Shown here: positions 20,501 through 24,258 of the stretch, in pieces
Layout: every line of letters begins with the position of its first letter
How positions within the stretch are numbered: the stretch's first letter is position 1
From: a virus
Direction: 5' to 3' (one strand)
DNA: 24,258 nucleotides
Virus record (IMG/VR): IMGVR_UViG_3300039136_000058
Span: 1-24,258 of that record
Notes under the pieces: generated by a model
Databases searched by the model: none
Seen by the model: only the letters and a program-made list of their open reading frames with translations
What the model was told of the DNA's origin: nothing
Made by a program: the position numbers and the translations under genes

Positions 20501-22760
20501 GTTACGTGGCATCTATTCTGAAATGAAGGAACTTAACAACAGTCTAACTGGTGTTATGTCGTCATTGTATGCAACTGGAGATTTATCTGGATTAGGTAAA
20601 GGCGGTACTAGCTCTTACAGCTATGCAGGAAAAGACTTTATTGATTTCGCACTTAACAACCCTGTTGCAGACTTTGTGTCAAACATTCCAATAATCGGTG
20701 GGATATTCGACACCATGAACGGAATATTGGGCGGTGCGGCTGAATTTTTATCAACTGGTCTGTTCGGGTCAACGAAGAAATCAACATCAGACTATGGACT
20801 TTCTCTTGGTAGCTTCTCGTTAGGCGGTGATGCTGATTTAAAGTCATACAGAACCGTTAGGAAAGCAAAAGATGGAGGTTGGTTCAGAAAAACAAAGATT
20901 TCTTACAGAGATTATTATTCACAGATAAGTGGTCAATCTGAGGATATGTTGAACAAGGTGTTCGACAACCTAAGAAATGGAATGATTGAATTTGGTGATA
21001 TTCTTGATAGAGACGTACAAGGTCAAGTTGATTCTTTTGTTGTGTCAATCGGCAAAATATCAACAAGTGGAAAATCATCAGCCGATATTCAAGAGGCATT
21101 AACTAATGCTATCAGTGGTCAGGCTGACAAACTTGCATACTCAATATTCGATGACCTTGTACGTCTTTACGGTAAGCTTGACGAAAGTGCGTTTGATACA
21201 GTCTCTAGGCTTGCTGTCGAAAAAGGAATAGTAGAGGGTACGCTAAGTTCAATCGGTCAGAAGATAGCATCAGACGTTATTCACGCAACACAGTCTATTA
21301 TTGAATTAGCAGGAGGTGTAGAGTCATTTGTTGACACAACTAATGATTTTCTTGAGTTATTCTTTAGTGACAGCGAGAAACAAGCTCTTAATCATAAGAA
21401 GCTATCTGAAATCCTTGAGTCAATAAATATTGTACTTCCTGCTACCAGAGATGGTTATAGAGAGTTAATTGAGGCGTTAGACCTTACTACTGATTCAGGA
21501 CGTGAAGCATACGTAACACTTACTGCTCTTTCAAAATCAGCAGACGATTTCTATTCAACCTTTGAGAAACAGCTTAAAAATTCATTTGATAACTTTACAG
21601 ATGGATATAACAACATTCTTGAAGGACTTTTAGCGTTAGCAGGTGCAGAAGCAAAGTTAGCACACCAACGGAAAGAGACGATGGACGCAACAGACCCATT
21701 GTTACAGTCTCATTTAGCCAACCTATGGGTGCTTGAAGACGTTATTGATGTGCAAGGTGAATACAATAAAGGTCTTGAAGAAGCTAACTCTTATTTAAGC
21801 GGTGTATTTAGTACGATTAAAACATTCGTTCAAGGATTGTTGTTCACAGGAATGACAGCTTCGGTTGGTTATGCACAACAGCTTGATTTAGCAAAGAGTG
21901 GTGATAGAGAAGCTTTAAGCTCAATTACTCAGTCAGCAAGCACACACTTAGACCAAGCACGTATTCAAGCTAGTTCATTAGTCGATTACAACAGAATCAA
22001 GATGGGTGTGGCTAAAGAACTGCTTAATCTTGGGGATGAACTGACTTCAGAGAAATTTCTAGCAGATTCGTTTAATGAGTCTATTGCAGAACAAACAGCA
22101 GAGCTAGCATCGTCATTAGCGTCATTAATTGATGTTACAGGACAAAGTATCACGCTAGAAGAGTTCGTGTCTGTCTATGAAGGTATTAGTGATGAAGAAA
22201 TACTAAGAGAAATCTTTAACGCAGTAGATGTAGATAACAACGGTACTCTTACTGCTCTTGAAGCGGCTACACTTAATGCTGAGAAGGGGTTAAATCCGCT
22301 TGAAGCTAAAGCTATTGAGCAGTTAGATGCACTTAACGCTGTATATGAAAAAAATGAGTTGCAAGTAGCAGGGCTTATTGACTTGAATGATTCTGTAATA
22401 TCTCTTACAGATGCAATACTCAGTATGACGAGTCTTTTTGTTGAGCCAACAACTCAGCAGAGCGATACAAACTCCACGTTTATAGGTTTTACATCTTCGG
22501 TAAACAGTACAGATGGTTCACACGCAAATGGACTTATGAGCGTTCCGTTCGATGGGTATAGAGCAGAGTTACACCGTGGAGAAATGGTATTACCTGCTAA
22601 CCAAGTTGATTACCTAAAAATGGGAGCAATGGCAAATGAAATTAAGCTTTTGCGTGATGAAATAAAAAGTTCAAACACACAGTTAATAGCTAACACGAAG
22701 AATTCATTAGAAGTGCTTGAAAAGTTTGATATAATTGGTATGCCAGACGTCAGGGTTTAA
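17547..22760 (+). CDS. Tape measure protein
   Basis: A protein of 1737 residues, the largest gene here. Residues 1-110 form coiled coil (ESGVRLEKQLIAISRAMK, with many Ser/Lys). A hydrophobic region follows at about 135-170, then the tape-measure domain (about 170-360, with LRGEEFNSIMENGRG and SLREMAQAGELTSEKVI). Another hydrophobic segment lies at about 460-490 (NPVALVFIGLATAATYAYAA). Long helical stretches reach to about residue 900, with more hydrophobic and Gly-rich parts beyond. The C-terminus ends with a VPFDGYRAELHRGEMVLPA motif, frequent in phage tape measures. DVDNNGTLTALE (1561-1572) is a complete EF-hand loop. At about 0.15 nm per residue, a tail of some 260 nm is expected. The protein sets tail length and passes into the host envelope at DNA entry. 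Confidence 0.92.
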   Translation: MSNVASLSLEVKSKGLDAGLKKLDSLNESGVRLEKQLIAISRAMKFDNKDLDKTAKTVSSLSKSTVSLEKSLALLNKRLNTLEKESKKSVVSIDKSTTSTKKAKTATDSYSKSIWGASKANINMHSQAMNTNKSLGVLTTTVMFAGRAFGNFSTYTATALAALAAHHVIKTADAFTALENQLKLVSTTTKQLTGNFELLRQVSLATYSDLQSNAKLFTATDAIFKKLGMTTEDNTKFISTYQKALSLTNPTMKEAQATTIQFVQAMGSGLLRGEEFNSIMENGRGVAMMLADGLNVPIGSLREMAQAGELTSEKVITALQKMGVEIDEKFAKKTMTVSQSMQTFSTNSMVAMGELDKQLGEVISSILGLEDANGKALTSTQALARGIHKLGENLRDILEFMNEFAKVAAGGLGVYSIVKAMTKLKKNSKGTMSAMEDMAMGFVASAAEGKKLDHIIKGLTASLLALAKNPVALVFIGLATAATYAYAAMETVEDKAHTLDDILIKLYERNGTFIGDDDLGDDELKGYIDTLIVLEDKLAKIASLKGRNAKKDESLIRKQIADIRMSIAQRQEEMQLEENWQATLAQWNETAKAEETARMALEKRNAESLQSYNESALELIKKKIKLTQDQVSAEKTLASMRIWAMDIDLDLKKKLLAMHMENFELQKKQEEKNKRTAKSFDYSGAMARLELQYDNLSVSVIDAAVATAKFNAIQGGATAEQANAIGEKTRKILEHKDALEYSKEQQDAWTDSLREFHEEFAKEESDEKKELELFGEKQLDALESAKELVADFGNVWDDLGDSVASAMGEALNAFDDMHKSYDDIDEKMQALAETNQQHTEEYLALEKQKENTTLRGYSNMASAMAGMFEEGSAAQKAAHTASMAMQAIELAGEMQLAIASAVTAVAEQGKGDPYTAWARVALMAATMGSLLSNIGASISVSGSVQPSVESLPEPDGSRLGSDEASSSIVNAFDMMIDLEADQYSELRGIYSEMKELNNSLTGVMSSLYATGDLSGLGKGGTSSYSYAGKDFIDFALNNPVADFVSNIPIIGGIFDTMNGILGGAAEFLSTGLFGSTKKSTSDYGLSLGSFSLGGDADLKSYRTVRKAKDGGWFRKTKISYRDYYSQISGQSEDMLNKVFDNLRNGMIEFGDILDRDVQGQVDSFVVSIGKISTSGKSSADIQEALTNAISGQADKLAYSIFDDLVRLYGKLDESAFDTVSRLAVEKGIVEGTLSSIGQKIASDVIHATQSIIELAGGVESFVDTTNDFLELFFSDSEKQALNHKKLSEILESINIVLPATRDGYRELIEALDLTTDSGREAYVTLTALSKSADDFYSTFEKQLKNSFDNFTDGYNNILEGLLALAGAEAKLAHQRKETMDATDPLLQSHLANLWVLEDVIDVQGEYNKGLEEANSYLSGVFSTIKTFVQGLLFTGMTASVGYAQQLDLAKSGDREALSSITQSASTHLDQARIQASSLVDYNRIKMGVAKELLNLGDELTSEKFLADSFNESIAEQTAELASSLASLIDVTGQSITLEEFVSVYEGISDEEILREIFNAVDVDNNGTLTALEAATLNAEKGLNPLEAKAIEQLDALNAVYEKNELQVAGLIDLNDSVISLTDAILSMTSLFVEPTTQQSDTNSTFIGFTSSVNSTDGSHANGLMSVPFDGYRAELHRGEMVLPANQVDYLKMGAMANEIKLLRDEIKSSNTQLIANTKNSLEVLEKFDIIGMPDVRV

Positions 22761-22764
22761 TCAA

Positions 22765-22926
22765 ATGAAAGTATCAGAACTGCTTGAAGCATGGGAATTC
22801 GGAGCTAAGATTAGCTACTCATACAACGGGGTTTCATACTCTGTTGGAGAATACAATCCTGCTTTTATAGGTGGGTTTAAGACGCTGTTCTATAAGCAAG
22901 GTGTTAGGTTTAAGGTTCATAAATGA
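22765..22926 (+). CDS. Small hypothetical tail-region protein (53 aa)
   Basis: Unrecognised protein of 53 residues, starting MKVSELLEAWEFGAKISYSY and ending basic (FKVHK). The start at 22765 is preferred because AGGG lies before it and it begins 5 bp after the tape-measure stop; an upstream in-frame ATG (22735) is inside the tape-measure gene. Its ATGA end overlaps the start of the next gene, so it is translated together with the distal tail protein. There is no signal peptide or membrane segment. Confidence 0.65.
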   Translation: MKVSELLEAWEFGAKISYSYNGVSYSVGEYNPAFIGGFKTLFYKQGVRFKVHK

Positions 22927-23828
22927 AAATAATCAGACCGATTGATACCGCTTGCGGAAACATACTCCAATCTAACGTAACACAAGATGTTCCCCAGTGG
23001 GACATTGGCGTTACTTATTCAAAAGGCGATACAGTCGTTACTGTGAGTGATACTTGCGGTGATGTCGTGTATGAGTCGCTTGATAATTCAAACACTGGTA
23101 ACGACCCAGAAACAACACCATTATCGTGGTTGCCAATTGGCACAAGTAATTACTGGTCTCTGTTTGATGATAAGAACAGTTCTCAAACAAAAAAACCAAC
23201 ATTAATTGAATATGTTGTTGAGTTTTCAAACATTGTTGACTCATTTGCATTAATTAATATCAATGCCACTTCTGTCGATTTCGATATATGGGAATCAAAT
23301 CAAGATTGGACTATTGACACTCCAAAGTTATCTATTTCAGTTGATTTGAGAGATTACGGCACAACATCATGGGCTGAGTATCTTTTGTATGAGGTTAAGC
23401 AGAAAGACAACGAAGTTCAGTTCGGCATTCCTATATTCTCAGGTGGAGTAGGGCGAATGAGACTTCACGGAGGTGATAATCTCGCAATTGGCTCTTTAGT
23501 CTATGGCAGAAGTGTTGATGTAGGAGATTCACTATATGGATTTACTTCTGAGATAAAAGATTACTCATACAAAAGTGTTGATGAATTCGGTAACAGAACA
23601 ATTGTTGAGCGTGAATTTAGAGGTAAACTTGGTTGTCAGGTTGTTGTTGACACAGGACGTGTGAACTACATTAGAAAAGTCTTAGCCAAGTATAGAGCAA
23701 AACCTATTGTATGGGTTGCATCAACAGAAAAAGAGCAGACTCAGATATATGGGTTCTACAACACTGCTGTATTTAGAGAGGAACACCCATCTTACGCCAC
23801 ACTTAATCTTGAATTAGAGGAATTATAG
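22923..23828 (+). CDS. Distal tail protein with carbohydrate-binding-like N-terminus
   Basis: A protein of 301 residues. It starts MKIIRPID and then has VPQWDIGVTYSKGDTVV and YESLDNSNTGNDPETTP followed by W...IG.SNYW.LFD. This is the pattern seen at the start of many phage distal tail proteins and in family 5/12 carbohydrate-binding modules, where the aromatic residues hold sugar. The rest is beta-rich without clear motifs and ends ATLNLELEEL. It probably forms or decorates the baseplate/tail tip and may touch the host glycan. The start overlaps the small gene by four bases (ATGA). Confidence 0.7.
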   Translation: MKIIRPIDTACGNILQSNVTQDVPQWDIGVTYSKGDTVVTVSDTCGDVVYESLDNSNTGNDPETTPLSWLPIGTSNYWSLFDDKNSSQTKKPTLIEYVVEFSNIVDSFALININATSVDFDIWESNQDWTIDTPKLSISVDLRDYGTTSWAEYLLYEVKQKDNEVQFGIPIFSGGVGRMRLHGGDNLAIGSLVYGRSVDVGDSLYGFTSEIKDYSYKSVDEFGNRTIVEREFRGKLGCQVVVDTGRVNYIRKVLAKYRAKPIVWVASTEKEQTQIYGFYNTAVFREEHPSYATLNLELEEL

Positions 23829-23830
23829 CA

Positions 23831-24258
23831 ATGGCTATTAATGAAACAATACCTGCAAACACAAGTGACTTGCCAGATATCAAGACACAAACCCAAGAGG
23901 CATTTAGTACAAACGCAGATGCGGCCTTTTTGCATATCCAACAGCTTGTACCTTCTATTAACACATGGGCAGGAGAAGCTAACTCAACTGCTACACAGGT
24001 TAATACAGATTCAGTCAATGCTACGACTAAAGCAAGTGAAGCATCTACGAGTGCAACTAATGCCTCTAACAGTGCTACAGCTTCAGCTAACTCTGCTACA
24101 GCATCAGCTACGAGTGCTACAGCTTCAGCTAACTCAGCTACAGCAAGTGCTACAAGTGCTACAGCAGCACAAACAGCGTTAGACACTTTTACAGGCCAAT
24201 ATCACGGGGCATTATCTACTGCACCAACAACAGGTGTAGACACTGGTGATTTGTATTT
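23831..24258 (+). CDS. Tail fibre/tail tip protein, N-terminal part (3' partial)
   Basis: The gene begins at 23831 with GAGG upstream, two bases after the previous stop, and is still open at the window end (about 142 codons seen). Residues 1-60 (MAINETIPANTSDLPDIKTQ) form the attachment part. From about residue 66 to 114 the protein consists of Ser/Ala/Thr/Asn heptads (SATASAN repeated), expected to form a trimeric coiled-coil or rod. It then continues YHGALSTAPTTGVDTGDLY, a segment typical of phage fibre shafts. It is probably the host-recognition fibre. The end and receptor-binding part are missing, so further domains cannot be named. Confidence 0.7.
   Translation, partial: MAINETIPANTSDLPDIKTQTQEAFSTNADAAFLHIQQLVPSINTWAGEANSTATQVNTDSVNATTKASEASTSATNASNSATASANSATASATSATASANSATASATSATAAQTALDTFTGQYHGALSTAPTTGVDTGDLY
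24068..24172 (+). repeat. 21-bp tandem repeat coding for heptads in the fibre gene
   Basis: Five consecutive 21-bp units start at 24068, 24089, 24110, 24131 and 24152. Each encodes (N/T)SATASA or a near variant, and two more degenerate units precede them (24026-24067). The period is exactly seven codons, so changes in copy number keep the frame. The unit resembles AACAGTGCTACAGCTTCAGC. Confidence 0.8.

Noticed and set aside
23803-24186. Minus-strand frame of 127 codons rich in Ala, Val, Leu and Glu
   Set aside because: It is the reverse image of the 21-bp repeats in the fibre gene, so its open frame is a result of the repeat.

Overview
The window is part of the genome of a tailed double-stranded DNA bacteriophage with a long non-contractile tail (siphovirus type). 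Evidence is the ordered head, connector and tail cassette with a 1737-residue tape measure, next to a compact phage replication/recombination cassette. The DNA is A+T-rich and the ribosome binding sites are ordinary GGAG-like sites. The protein types (YdaS/Cro-like repressor, PrimPol-helicase, Sak4-like ATPase, DUF669, YqaJ, DUF4055 portal, SU10-type capsid, DnaT-like connector) suggest a gammaproteobacterial, possibly marine, host. The host is inference. No integrase, CI-type repressor, lysis gene or large terminase lies in the window, so lifestyle cannot be settled.

Layout. (1) 1-392: 3' part of a rightward gene resembling a phage terminase small subunit. (2) 393-1602: about 1.2 kb without genes. 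It holds two clusters of 10-bp iterons in opposite orientation around a very A+T-rich core, a DnaA-box match and a reversal of G/C skew, and is a strong candidate replication origin. (3) 4102-1603, leftward: a Cro/YdaS-like repressor overlapping a PrimPol-helicase, followed by a terminator-like hairpin. (4) 4103-4339: divergent promoter region. (5) 4340-9477, rightward: Sak4-like ATPase, SSB-like DUF669 protein, two unknown proteins, YqaJ nuclease, SF2 helicase and VRR-NUC nuclease. (6) 9443-9751: a perfect 20-bp palindrome, an extended -10 promoter and a roughly 250-nt hairpin-rich leader. (7) 9752-16628: small HTH-like protein, portal, Mu F-like head protein, scaffold, major capsid, small head protein, connector, stopper, gp10-like neck protein, tail terminator and major tail protein, ended by a strong terminator. 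(8) 16730-24258: tail assembly chaperone with a -1 frameshift extension, tape measure, small protein, distal tail protein, and the start of a repeat-containing tail fibre that runs off the window.

How it works together. Repressor and primase-helicase share the leftward transcript and point toward the putative origin. The rightward early operon supplies single-strand binding, annealing, exonuclease, helicase and junction nuclease functions, a complete recombination-dependent replication set. The late operon appears to start from an activator-type promoter inside the end of the VRR-NUC gene. In the tail section, an A AAA AAC slippery site with a well-placed hairpin makes a gpG/gpGT-like pair. 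A second hairpin covers the tape-measure ribosome binding site just after the stop of the frameshifted product, so tape-measure translation may be coupled to frameshifting.

The most notable items are the origin architecture, the frameshift signal and its possible coupling to the tape measure, the palindrome/promoter/structured leader of the late operon, and an EF-hand loop in the tape measure.
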